From an uncultured Clostridia bacterium (GTDB lineage Bacteria; Bacillota; Clostridia; Oscillospirales; Acutalibacteraceae), in assembly GCA_937884995.1 (NCBI GenBank), contig CAKZZL010000002.1, positions 1 to 50,780 of the forward strand: a DNA stretch of 50,780 nucleotides, in the 5' to 3' direction. This document shows positions 1 to 8,113 of the stretch, one piece after another. The position numbers and the translations under genes were made by a program. The notes beneath the pieces are model-generated. The model had not been told where the DNA came from, made no database searches, and saw only the letters and a program-made list of their open reading frames with translations. Each line of letters begins with the position of its first letter. The first letter of the stretch is position 1.

Positions 1-544
1 TGTGTTCCTTGATACGCCGTTTGCATTCTGCCGGGTCATCATTGATCGGCTGCTCATAGTCGCCGTAATAACCGCCAAAATAATAACGGCACATGAAGAT
101 TGCATCAGCTGTTGCCATCGCGCCTTTGATGCCCTCCGGGTGGTTATGTGTTACCTCTGCTGACAACTGGGCACCGGCTCTGCCGTTGGACGGCCACATT
201 CCTGTCTGAGCGCAGAAACCGCAATCCATCACCCATGCACAAGGTGAGACGCGCATCGCCGAGCCGTTGCCGTAGCTGTTGTACGGTTCACGATCATCGG
301 AGAATACCCACGCTCCGAATCTGCCGCCGTAACCTGCATCCGGGTACATCCTACCATATTTCTTCATGGCGTCGATGAAGTCATCTCTTTCTCCACCATT
401 CATAACCGCCTCCGCAACGGCGCAGGTCATGACGGTATCATCTGTGAAAAAGCAGTCATCCCGGAATAAGGGAAACTTCTTCGTTTTGATATTGTGCCAC
501 TCGTAAACGGAGCCTACGATGTCACCGACTATTGCTCCAAGCAT
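1..544 (-). CDS. ADP-ribosylglycohydrolase family protein (partial, C-terminus off left edge)
   Basis: The reading frame starts at the ATG at 544 and stays open to base 1, so about 181 N-terminal residues are seen and the rest lies outside. The N-terminus MLGAIVGDIVGSVYEW is the usual opening of the DraG/ADP-ribosylglycohydrolase fold. It is followed by FTDDT (metal-binding TDD), by GYGGRFGAWV, and by GNGSAMRVSP, which is very close to the family signature. Such enzymes remove ADP-ribose from protein arginine, nucleic acid or small-molecule substrates using two magnesium ions; the substrate here cannot be told. The gene is clearly richer in G+C than the AT-rich genes to its right, which suggests a different origin or an element boundary near 545. 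Family call is firm; function is not. Confidence 0.9.
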   Translation of the reverse strand, partial: MLGAIVGDIVGSVYEWHNIKTKKFPLFRDDCFFTDDTVMTCAVAEAVMNGGERDDFIDAMKKYGRMYPDAGYGGRFGAWVFSDDREPYNSYGNGSAMRVSPCAWVMDCGFCAQTGMWPSNGRAGAQLSAEVTHNHPEGIKGAMATADAIFMCRYYFGGYYGDYEQPINDDPAECKRRIKEH

Positions 545-545
545 C

Positions 546-1079
546 TTATATATTCTCCTTTTGGCTTCTCTTTTTCATGACTAAGTAATATACAAAGCAC
601 GCGATTATTATTACAAAAATTAAATACATTATTGTCGTTTTTACTGAAGTTACAATACTTCCTATGCTCGCAAGAGTTTCTGATGATGAGGCTGATTTCA
701 GCATTATTATCGTGCAGATATTTTCTGTATAATCAAGTACTGCAAGAAAACAAGGTAAAAACGAAAGAATCGTTATTTGTCGTGTAAGTTTAGTGATAAG
801 AAAGGCAAAAAATATTGTATATACAAGTGGGTAAATAAAATCAAGAGGCAACTGGATATGAAGATATGTATCCATTCCCCTTTCACTTATGAGGCTTAAG
901 AAAAGTTTTGCGCTTTCAAAGCTATATGCAAAGTTCATATCAAAGCATCTGATACCGCAGGTGCTTTCTTCTATAAGAGGAATAAGATAAAAGTTCATAA
1001 TTGCACATATTATTAATGTGCCTGCCGCTGACACCAGTGTAATGATTGTACCTTTTTTGCTTAAAATAAAATCTTTCAT
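546..1079 (-). CDS. Small membrane protein with four predicted membrane segments
   Basis: A 177-residue hydrophobic protein. I chose the ATG at 1079 because GGGGGAGAAGG sits just upstream; the longer open frame to 1130 has no ribosome site. Four hydrophobic stretches are visible, roughly residues 10-32, 67-92, 95-120 and 140-170. Acidic residues lie inside or at the edge of membrane segments (LPLDFIYP and AVLDYTENI), which looks like a conserved functional feature rather than a random hydrophobic ORF. It ends one base before the ADP-ribosylglycohydrolase start, so the two may be cotranscribed. I do not recognise a named family and give no function. Confidence 0.7.
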   Translation of the reverse strand: MKDFILSKKGTIITLVSAAGTLIICAIMNFYLIPLIEESTCGIRCFDMNFAYSFESAKLFLSLISERGMDTYLHIQLPLDFIYPLVYTIFFAFLITKLTRQITILSFLPCFLAVLDYTENICTIIMLKSASSSETLASIGSIVTSVKTTIMYLIFVIIIACFVYYLVMKKRSQKENI

Positions 1080-1145
1080 ATCCTTCTCCCCCTTTATTTT
1101 AATTATATATACGAAAATAGCTAAAATCAAGTAAGGAAAGCTTTT

Positions 1146-2420
1146 CTATATCTTCATGCCAAGTCCGCTGTGTTTTAAGTTATGCGCTTTAAGTTTGTAT
1201 TCATTTTTTATTATTTCTTTTTTATCCATTTTCATATCCATATCCTGCATTTTCTTTTCATAAAGTTCAGACACAAAAGAAAGAAAAGAATATATGAGAT
1301 GCGTATATATTTTATCCATATCGTCATCTGACTTATCAAGGCTTTTAATTAGCTCATCCTTTATGGGGGTAAGTTCATTGTTATATCTAGGGGATATATA
1401 TTTTTCTTCATCGCAGTAATACATGCTGTGGCCAGTGTTTTCTATTTTAAGAAGCATCATATATATTAAAGCAAGTTCTTCATTTTTTAGCATTTCGTTT
1501 ATTATTCTGTCTGTATATTCCCGTATTTTTTCATTTCTCAGTGTGTATTTTTTCTTTCCTTCGAATCCTTTAAGGATATTTTGCAAAATATGCATCGTTT
1601 CATTTAATTCTTTTGAAGGGGTGAAATCTTCCGCCTTTATATTATTCATTTTCTCAAGAAAGTCTTCATGCATCTCATGACGTAAATCTTCATTACCAGA
1701 AAACGACATATATTGTGACATACGGAAAATATCCTTATTGAGTAAAAGATGCATTCTGAATTTATTTTCATCTGTCATTTTACCCTCACCGGGGTCCAGG
1801 CTGTAAAGCATAAGATGGATATGAGGGTTTGCTGCATTATCATGAAATGCTGCATACCATTTGAGATTAGTTGCCTTTATTTCATTTAACTCTGCAATAT
1901 CGAATATATTACTTCGCATAAGATTTATCCAGTTTTCTGCTTTCACATATCCAAGTCTTTCCGCATCTTTTCTCTCAAGTGATAATACATATGACCAGAC
2001 ATTTCCTCTATGTTCTGATATTTCTTTTAATGCATCGTTCAGTGAAATATCATCATCAAGGCTGAAAAGTCCATGATATGCTTTTCTCTTTCCTGAATAT
2101 ACAAAATCCGAAAAAACATTTAGTTCTTTATTCTTTAATGACTCAGGATTATTTAATATATATGCCGAGATAAGTCTCTCGGCATTCAGTCTGCATCCTT
2201 TTTGCAAATATTCAATATATTCTTTATATTCCTTTATTTTCGAATCTGTCTCTGTTATTTTCTCTATAAGTTTCTTTTGCATGGAAGTCTGCGCTCTGTT
2301 GTCATGCATTAGTGGCATCTTTTCGGCCCCTTCTCTTATTGCTATATATCTTAAAAGGCCTGATGCACTGTCAAAGTTTTTATTGGATATTTTCATCATC
2401 TGCATCTTTAATCTAGCCAA
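1146..2420 (-). CDS. MobP3-like relaxase
   Basis: A 424-residue protein with the three-histidine HUH relaxase motif: His193 followed by PHIH (His200 and His202) in AAFHDNAANPHIHLMLY. GLLRYIAIREGAEK near the N-terminus matches the MobP-type YxxxREG segment, and Tyr25 there is a candidate catalytic tyrosine. Relaxases nick the origin of transfer and pilot the strand into the recipient. The likely start is the TTG at 2420, preceded by GGGAG at good spacing; it overlaps the upstream gene by 8 bases, so translation is probably coupled. The C-terminal half is charged, helix-rich and of unknown role. The nick site was not identified. Confidence 0.85.
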   Translation of the reverse strand: MARLKMQMMKISNKNFDSASGLLRYIAIREGAEKMPLMHDNRAQTSMQKKLIEKITETDSKIKEYKEYIEYLQKGCRLNAERLISAYILNNPESLKNKELNVFSDFVYSGKRKAYHGLFSLDDDISLNDALKEISEHRGNVWSYVLSLERKDAERLGYVKAENWINLMRSNIFDIAELNEIKATNLKWYAAFHDNAANPHIHLMLYSLDPGEGKMTDENKFRMHLLLNKDIFRMSQYMSFSGNEDLRHEMHEDFLEKMNNIKAEDFTPSKELNETMHILQNILKGFEGKKKYTLRNEKIREYTDRIINEMLKNEELALIYMMLLKIENTGHSMYYCDEEKYISPRYNNELTPIKDELIKSLDKSDDDMDKIYTHLIYSFLSFVSELYEKKMQDMDMKMDKKEIIKNEYKLKAHNLKHSGLGMKI

Positions 2421-2820
2421 TATCTTGCTCCCTTTGATAGAAATATGCTCTTTCGAAATTTATGATTCCGTTTGTAAAAGATACATCTCTTGCGCACTTG
2501 TCTCGTATTGCCTCTATCTGGCTCTTATCTGCCTCCACTGCCGCTGCCAAGATATTGCTGAGGACTGCCTCTTCCACACTTAACTTGAAAAGCATTTCGG
2601 ATATATGCTTTTCTATGCTGATTAGTTCGCCTCTGACGGCTCTTATTATGACGGGAATAAGGTAATCCGCATTCTTATTCTGGCTTAAATATCCTGCATA
2701 AAATTCTATCGCCTTATTTATATATTCATCATTATTTTCTATCTTTTCTTCATTCATTGAAGCTTTAAGTTTTTCATATGTATCTTTATATATATTAAAT
2801 TCAAGTTTTTCTTTTTCCAT
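2413..2820 (-). CDS. Putative relaxosome accessory protein
   Basis: A 135-residue charged protein directly upstream of, and overlapping, the relaxase gene. The N-terminus (MEKEKLEFNIYKDTYEKLKASM) is compatible with a short strand plus helix of the ribbon-helix-helix type, and the region around residues 60-105 is predicted to be long helix. In MobP systems a small DNA-binding protein commonly precedes the relaxase and helps it bind oriT. The role here is inferred from position and composition only; I see no diagnostic motif. Confidence 0.6.
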   Translation of the reverse strand: MEKEKLEFNIYKDTYEKLKASMNEEKIENNDEYINKAIEFYAGYLSQNKNADYLIPVIIRAVRGELISIEKHISEMLFKLSVEEAVLSNILAAAVEADKSQIEAIRDKCARDVSFTNGIINFERAYFYQREQDIG

Positions 2821-2861
2821 TTACTGTCTCCTTAAATAGAAAATCCCTTTTTCCGGGGATT

Positions 2862-3398
2862 TTATTTCAGTCTTGCTATTATATCTTTTCCGTTTTCTTT
2901 CAGCCATTTGTCCCAGATGTTATATTCCGGATAAACCGTATATACTTCTTTATAGAAATCCTTGGAATGATTCATCACTTTCAAGTGGCAAAGTTCATGA
3001 ACTACAATTGAGTCTATAACCTCCACCGGCATCATCATTAAAAGGCAGTTAAAACTTAAGTTTCCTTTGGATGTGCAACTGCCCCATTTGCTTTTCTGGG
3101 TCCTTATGCTTATCTTTTCATATTTAACTCCCATAAGGTGTGCATAATAACTTACTCTTTGCGGTATATATTCATTTGCCAGTATTTTCAAAAGTTCAAG
3201 TTCTTCATCCGTAAAAGGAATAAGCTCTTTTTCCTTTTTGACTTGCTTCATTTGCTTGTCTATCCAGCCTTTTCGGGCATTGATTATCTTTTCTATCTCA
3301 GTTTTGCTTAATGAATACGGCGCTCTGACTGTAAGTCCCTTTTCATCAACACAAAGACCGAGAGTTTTCCTTTTGGATCTTATTAAAATATATTCCAT
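2862..3398 (-). CDS. YgjP/SprT-like M48-type metallopeptidase (DUF45)
   Basis: A 178-residue protein with the complete signature of the YgjP-like family: WGSCTSKGNLSFNCLL, then HELCH at residues 134-138 and a third zinc ligand His144 in NHSKDFY, ending with the usual WDKWLKENG. The glutamate of HELCH would be the catalytic base. The GGAAAG ribosome site supports the ATG at 3398. These cytosolic zinc proteins are widespread and often travel with restriction systems or mobile elements; the substrate is unknown. It sits within the leftward transfer block between the relaxase pair and a terminator-like hairpin. Confidence 0.92.
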   Translation of the reverse strand: MEYILIRSKRKTLGLCVDEKGLTVRAPYSLSKTEIEKIINARKGWIDKQMKQVKKEKELIPFTDEELELLKILANEYIPQRVSYYAHLMGVKYEKISIRTQKSKWGSCTSKGNLSFNCLLMMMPVEVIDSIVVHELCHLKVMNHSKDFYKEVYTVYPEYNIWDKWLKENGKDIIARLK

Positions 3399-3423
3399 AA
3401 TTCACTTTCCGCCAAATTAGTTT

Positions 3424-3453
3424 TGAAAAAGCCGCAGACACGCTGCGACTTTT
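3424..3453 (-). terminator. Rho-independent terminator-like hairpin
   Basis: Arms at 3427-3437 and 3443-3453 pair over 11 bases with one wobble around a 5-base loop. On the minus strand the hairpin is followed by a short T-rich stretch. It lies between the 459-residue zinc-ribbon gene and the metallopeptidase gene and may divide the long leftward transcript. Confidence 0.6.
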
Positions 3454-3454
3454 C

Positions 3455-4834
3455 TTATACCTTTCTGGTAAGCTCTATACTCTCACCTGTTTTAATACTT
3501 TTTATCTGTATAACGTAGAAATTCTTGATTGTCAATGAGAACTCTTCATCTTTCTCGGATGAATAGAAGTTTCCGTCCTGAATGATGAAGGATGTATTTT
3601 CATATCCGTCTACATTTTTCTCAAAGAACTTTCCTTCAATCTCATAAGTGTATGATTTATCTGTCTCTTTTTCTTTGGATAGTTTTATGGAATTAGTGCC
3701 ATAAAGTCTGTCTGTTGCAGACCAGAAGCAATTGCTTGTCTCTTCACCGTTTGGTATTCTGCTTTCGGGTGTTTCGCCTGCAAGGAAATATTCAATAAAT
3801 CTTGCGTTTTGGAGTATATCAATATATATTCCGCGGGTTTTGCCTGACTGGATATATGAAGATATATGATCCGATATGTTCATATAAAAGAGAGTATCGT
3901 CTTCGGGAGAATATGCATCAGATTCTTTGACCGATGAACACACCTTTATATATTCATCATATTTGTCATATTGAGAAGGAATCATATCCTTTACAATTTG
4001 ATTGAAAAGATTTATGTTTTCTATAAGGTCGGGTCTGTCTTCGCTTAAGATAGTTAAGAGTTTTTCATCAAGGAAATCATAAAAATCATAAAGATTTTTT
4101 TCTTTTATCTTAAGTTTTGAAGAAAGTGTATTATCTTCTTCTATCGATGCATATACTTTATCAAACTCACTGCTGTCAAGCATTGCCTGAATGTCAGTCA
4201 CAATATGCATCTTGCTGTCTTTATATTCTTTTATGAGGCTAAACTGCTCATATGCCTTCTCATATTCTCCTGACTCTTCATATTTAAGAGCATTTTCATA
4301 AGATTCAACTTTTGGGAGATAAACTTTTGAATATGCAATAAATACTGCAAGTGCGAGTAAAAGGAGAAGGATGAGTAATATAAGCAATATTTTAATTGCC
4401 TTTTTTTCGCCGCCTTTTTTCTTTTTTTCTTCCTCGTCAACAGGGATGGGCTCAAAGCTCGGTGTGTTGCTTATAACGGGCTCAAAGAATTTCATGTCCA
4501 AATCGTCTTCGGCTGTCTCTTCTTCGCTTTCCGGTTTGGTTTTTGCTTTTGTCTCATAAATCGGTTCTTCTGCAAGTCTGTTGAGAGTCTCTTCGGATAT
4601 TTCTGTATAATCGGACTCGTCCGGTGAAACTTCTGTTTCATCAGGCAGAGTTTCTTCAGAATTCACTGCTTCTTTAATTTCGTCTTCATCTATGCCCTCT
4701 TGCTGCTTTTTTATCTGAGAATACGGTATTGGATGATCTACTTCTGCTCTGTAGCATTCATTGCAGATACCATGTCCGTTATCATAATAAAGCTTGCCGC
4801 AACGCGGACATTTGAGTGCAGTAATGGGATCCAT
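3455..4834 (-). CDS. Zinc-ribbon membrane protein with extracytoplasmic C-terminus
   Basis: A 459-residue protein. Residues 9-27 contain CPRCGKLYYDNGHGICNEC, a four-cysteine zinc ribbon. A strongly acidic low-complexity stretch follows (about 40-130), then a basic patch and one membrane segment near residues 147-168. The rest would be outside the cell. Just after the membrane span a tetratricopeptide-like helix pair is visible (KYEESGEYEKAYEQFSLIKEYKDSK), and the C-terminus appears beta-rich. This zinc-ribbon plus single-span plan is common in Clostridia. Its position in the transfer operon suggests a cell-envelope role, but that is inference. The start is supported by GAGGGG six bases upstream. 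Confidence 0.75.
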   Translation of the reverse strand: MDPITALKCPRCGKLYYDNGHGICNECYRAEVDHPIPYSQIKKQQEGIDEDEIKEAVNSEETLPDETEVSPDESDYTEISEETLNRLAEEPIYETKAKTKPESEEETAEDDLDMKFFEPVISNTPSFEPIPVDEEEKKKKGGEKKAIKILLILLILLLLLALAVFIAYSKVYLPKVESYENALKYEESGEYEKAYEQFSLIKEYKDSKMHIVTDIQAMLDSSEFDKVYASIEEDNTLSSKLKIKEKNLYDFYDFLDEKLLTILSEDRPDLIENINLFNQIVKDMIPSQYDKYDEYIKVCSSVKESDAYSPEDDTLFYMNISDHISSYIQSGKTRGIYIDILQNARFIEYFLAGETPESRIPNGEETSNCFWSATDRLYGTNSIKLSKEKETDKSYTYEIEGKFFEKNVDGYENTSFIIQDGNFYSSEKDEEFSLTIKNFYVIQIKSIKTGESIELTRKV

Positions 4835-4842
4835 AAATTCCC

Positions 4843-4882
4843 CTCTTTACCTTTTCCTTTTACTCTTTACCTTTTCCTTTTA
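4843..4882 (-). repeat. Perfect 20-bp tandem duplication in an mRNA leader
   Basis: The same 20 bases occur twice back to back (4843-4862 and 4863-4882). In the mRNA of the 459-residue gene each copy reads TAAAAGGAAAAGGTAAAGAG, so purine-rich Shine-Dalgarno-like sequence is repeated just upstream of the true ribosome site. Confidence 0.9.
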
Positions 4883-4948
4883 GTTATATATATTATATAT
4901 ACAAATATATTTTATCTAAAATATGCCCTTTGTCAACATTTTCTTTTT

Positions 4949-5245
4949 TCATTTATATATATGACTCAGTGTATGAATGATATATGTGCCTTGACGTTTT
5001 TTCCCGTCCGGCCCCGTATAAAAAGTCTTTTCCAGCCGTATAAATTTTTTATCATTTAATAAATGAACATATTTGCTGACAGTTCCTTCACTCATTGAAA
5101 GATTTTTTGCTATGGTAGATATTCTTACCCTTGCAAGGTGTTTATCAAATTTGCTGCAATATATGATATATGCATATATTGCTATTTCCTTGCTTGAAAG
5201 TCCCTGCTCAAAGATTTTTCTTGGTATTATTAATGTATTTTTCAT
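4949..5245 (-). CDS. Winged-helix DNA-binding protein
   Basis: A 98-residue protein. Residues 14-28 begin a first helix (GLSSKEIAIYAYIIY), and RISTIAKNLSMSEGTVSKYVHLLNDKKFI is a clear winged helix-turn-helix with its recognition helix at SEGTVSKYVHLL, followed by a basic wing (GPDGKKRQGTY). It resembles the N-terminal domain of plasmid replication initiators and DnaD-like proteins, or a MarR-type regulator. AAAGGAG lies 10 bases before the ATG. It ends the gap next to the coupling-protein gene and could regulate the transfer operon; this is inferred from position. Confidence 0.78.
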   Translation of the reverse strand: MKNTLIIPRKIFEQGLSSKEIAIYAYIIYCSKFDKHLARVRISTIAKNLSMSEGTVSKYVHLLNDKKFIRLEKTFYTGPDGKKRQGTYIIHTLSHIYK

Positions 5246-5260
5246 ATATATTTTTCTCCT

Positions 5261-7075
5261 TTAGGTTCGTATATGGGGCGCCCGCCTTAAGTCTATAAGG
5301 CTTCGGGAAGGACCTGTATCTTTTTTTGAAATTTCATTTATCGGCTGCATAAGAAGTTCATCTTTATGCATATTTGCATAATCATAAAGAGACGGATGAT
5401 ATTTCTTTATTATACCAAGCACAAGCTTCGTTTTATCTGAATAAGATACTTTTCTTTTTGCATACTCTGTCGGAAGATATATCCTGTTTTCATAAAATTT
5501 TATGCCCCACTCAAAGAAAAGTTTAAGCTTTACTCTCATAGGATATGCCCCAGTTTTCATAACAATAAAATCGCCTTTGGGAAGGCTCTTCAGTTCATCT
5601 GCAGTCATAAGGCTTCTTTCAATCATTTGAAGACTTTCGGACGGCTCCCCTTTGTTCTTTGACACAGATCCCGAAAGGGCTGTTCTTGTACCCAGTGCTT
5701 TTGAGAGTGTATCCGCAGTCGTGCTGTTTGGCGCAAAGCCGCCGAATATCGTAAGCTGGGTATTGTCCACAATTATTTCTGCACCCTCTTTGCCGTAATT
5801 TTTCTCAAGCTGGGCAAATGACTGGATAATCGGAACTATTTGCAGACGTCTGCTTCTTGATGCCGAAAACATCATCTCTGCAGACTCGATTTTGGGAAGT
5901 GTTCCGAACTCATCGCAAAAGAAGATACATCTGTTTTTAAGCTTGCCGCCCATCTCATCGGCAACTGCCAGGATTTCGCGGTACATTTGCTGTATTATGA
6001 GTGAAATCATAAAGAAAGTATTGGGGTTTTCTTCCGGCATTATTATGAAAAGTGCACACTTTTCATTACAAAACTTCTCTGCATCGATTTTTGTATCAAA
6101 ACACAAAAGTTGCTCAAGTTCAGAATCAAGAAATATGTTAAGTCTTGAAAGGGCGGTTGATACAACAGATGCCATCGATTGCTCGGATGTATTTAATGCC
6201 GCACCTGCAAACCACCTTGCCTTATGATTTTCAGGAAGCATTTCCATGAGGACCTGGAATTTATTTTTATCTTTGACTTTTGTAGGTCCCAATAGGTCCT
6301 GAATAATCTTGAAGACAGAAACGATATGTCTCTCATCCGAGGGACAAAACTCAGATACCAAAAGAATTGTCGCAGTAAGAAGTCCTTCTGCTGCATCATA
6401 AAAGTATGCATTTTGTCCATATGAGGCGCTGTCGCCACCTGACATTATGACTGTCTTTGATATTATCTTTGCATATTTTTCTGCCTTTGCCTTATACGCA
6501 ATATTTTCAGGTTCCTTTTTATATAAATCCATATATTTATTGACAAGATGCAAAAGGTTGTTGCCGTCAGACCTTGTAGGATTTCGAAGATCTATTACAC
6601 CGATGCTGTATCCATAGTCTTTTGCAATATTGCCGTAATTTCGCATTATGTCACCTTTTGTATCCGTAGTTAAAAAACTCATCCCACTTGCGCATGCATA
6701 TTCAATGCATGGATAAAGCCAATATGCGGTTTTACCTACACCTGCCGCGCCGATCATAAGTGCATGCACATCGGATGTATCTACCAGTGCGGTTTTTCTG
6801 TATTTTCCAAAATCACATCCAACGACTATTCCCTGGTCCTCTGTCTTCGGCAGATTTTCTCCCTTGCGCCATTTCTCAGGCTCAAAATGGATAGATTTAT
6901 AGTATTGCTTTATCTCATCTTTTCTTGCCCATCTTGCAGTTCCGTGCTGGCCGTCTCCCACTGTTTTGTTTTTTATGCGATTTAAGTTGAAATTCTGGCT
7001 GATATATATGACGACAGCAAGAATAATAAAGATAAAAGTAAATGCAGCTATAAAGAAAATTGTTTCAGTTTTCAT
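5261..7075 (-). CDS. VirD4/TraG-like type IV coupling protein
   Basis: A 604-residue ATPase that would bring the relaxase-DNA complex to the transfer channel. One N-terminal membrane helix (residues 6-27) is followed by HGTARWARKDEI, the usual TraG/VirD4 entry. Walker A is GAAGVGKT at 109-116, and Walker B is IFFCDEFGTLPKIESAEM. SFAQLEKNYG and GGFAPNSTTADTLSKALG match the conserved C-terminal half of the family. The length is normal. The start overlaps the end of the NlpC/P60 gene by 11 bases, so translation is probably coupled. The cell location is the inner face of the cytoplasmic membrane. Confidence 0.95.
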   Translation of the reverse strand: MKTETIFFIAAFTFIFIILAVVIYISQNFNLNRIKNKTVGDGQHGTARWARKDEIKQYYKSIHFEPEKWRKGENLPKTEDQGIVVGCDFGKYRKTALVDTSDVHALMIGAAGVGKTAYWLYPCIEYACASGMSFLTTDTKGDIMRNYGNIAKDYGYSIGVIDLRNPTRSDGNNLLHLVNKYMDLYKKEPENIAYKAKAEKYAKIISKTVIMSGGDSASYGQNAYFYDAAEGLLTATILLVSEFCPSDERHIVSVFKIIQDLLGPTKVKDKNKFQVLMEMLPENHKARWFAGAALNTSEQSMASVVSTALSRLNIFLDSELEQLLCFDTKIDAEKFCNEKCALFIIMPEENPNTFFMISLIIQQMYREILAVADEMGGKLKNRCIFFCDEFGTLPKIESAEMMFSASRSRRLQIVPIIQSFAQLEKNYGKEGAEIIVDNTQLTIFGGFAPNSTTADTLSKALGTRTALSGSVSKNKGEPSESLQMIERSLMTADELKSLPKGDFIVMKTGAYPMRVKLKLFFEWGIKFYENRIYLPTEYAKRKVSYSDKTKLVLGIIKKYHPSLYDYANMHKDELLMQPINEISKKDTGPSRSLIDLRRAPHIRT

Positions 7076-8099
7076 CTAATATCTCTTCATCAATATATTC
7101 TATATACGGAATCTTAAGCCAGTGCGTAAAATCACAATATCTTAACTCTGCATCAATAACCCCTTTGTATGTATTTGCTGCCTGTATCACTTTCCCGTTT
7201 CCGATATATATTCCTATATGGCCATCTCTCCATACGGCTATACCCGGGATTTCGGGAATTGTCGATATGGACCCTTTTTCTTTTGCGTATTCATATAACT
7301 TATTGGCGCCTATATCAGGCATATTTGAGCCCGGCTTTATCTCGCCGGAATTTACGTCATACCATATATATCCTTTTATGAGGCCTATGCAGTCGGCTGT
7401 TCTTCCTCCAAGCCAGTGTTCGCTTATATATTTCTTATTCTCTCCAACATATTGGGGATATTGCTTTGCCTTTATATCCAAAAGGGATGATGTAAGGACA
7501 TTGCCGTAAGTGCCGTACACATAGCCCCAGCCTTCATTTTTGGCATTGACTGCCCAGTTTACCAAATCGATATTGTTCTTATCATCGGCCAGTTTGAATA
7601 TCCCATTATCTATATATGTATTTTTTACTGAACTCATAAGCTTTGAATAATCCTCTGCCGATATATCAAGCCCGAATGTCTTATTTAACTTTGCAACGCG
7701 CATATTATCATTTTCTTCAATATAGCAAGATGAAAGCTTTATAGGAAAGTCATCTTTATATGATTCTTTTGATAAGAGAAGCATATATACAAGACTTGCC
7801 TGGGAAATCGTATATTTGTCATATCCTTCATCAGTCATATATTCTTCTATATCATTTAAGACTTTTTCTGAGTGCTCTATCTCGTTTATGCATTCCTTTG
7901 AAAGAGAATTAATGACAATAGTCTCAAGCTCTCTTTCATCAATCTCTATATTGCCGTTTAATATGCCCATTACACTGATTAGTGGAAGGAAAAAAGCCAG
8001 AAAAGAAACACAAAATATTTTTAAGATCTTCTTTCTTTTTTCATTTTTTGCAAAGAGATATCCTGAAAGTTTTTTTAATATATTCCCTATCGCTCTCAC
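7065..8099 (-). CDS. NlpC/P60-type cell-wall hydrolase of the transfer system
   Basis: A 344-residue protein with a short basic cytoplasmic tail, one membrane span near residues 26-46, a helical linker, and a C-terminal NlpC/P60 domain. The catalytic cysteine is Cys237 in GGRTADCIGLIKGY, and the histidine is His294 in RDGHIGIYIGNG. Conjugative elements of Gram-positives carry such enzymes to open the peptidoglycan for the channel, like VirB1 lytic enzymes elsewhere. The start appears to be the GTG at 8099, inside GGAGGTG, with GAGAG further upstream as the possible ribosome site; no in-frame ATG lies nearby. The gene lies between virB4-like and virD4-like genes. Confidence 0.88.
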   Translation of the reverse strand: MRAIGNILKKLSGYLFAKNEKRKKILKIFCVSFLAFFLPLISVMGILNGNIEIDERELETIVINSLSKECINEIEHSEKVLNDIEEYMTDEGYDKYTISQASLVYMLLLSKESYKDDFPIKLSSCYIEENDNMRVAKLNKTFGLDISAEDYSKLMSSVKNTYIDNGIFKLADDKNNIDLVNWAVNAKNEGWGYVYGTYGNVLTSSLLDIKAKQYPQYVGENKKYISEHWLGGRTADCIGLIKGYIWYDVNSGEIKPGSNMPDIGANKLYEYAKEKGSISTIPEIPGIAVWRDGHIGIYIGNGKVIQAANTYKGVIDAELRYCDFTHWLKIPYIEYIDEEILDEN

Positions 8100-8113
8100 C
8101 TCCGCTATCTCTC

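Noticed and set aside
148..378. A plus-strand frame in the left edge region
   Set aside because: It is antisense to the ADP-ribosylglycohydrolase gene, whose motifs are unmistakable on the minus strand.
8099..8113. AUA as start of the NlpC/P60 gene, 8 bases after GGAGG
   Set aside because: The in-frame GTG at 8099 with an earlier GAGAG site is a simpler explanation; evidence is weaker than for the AbrB-like gene.
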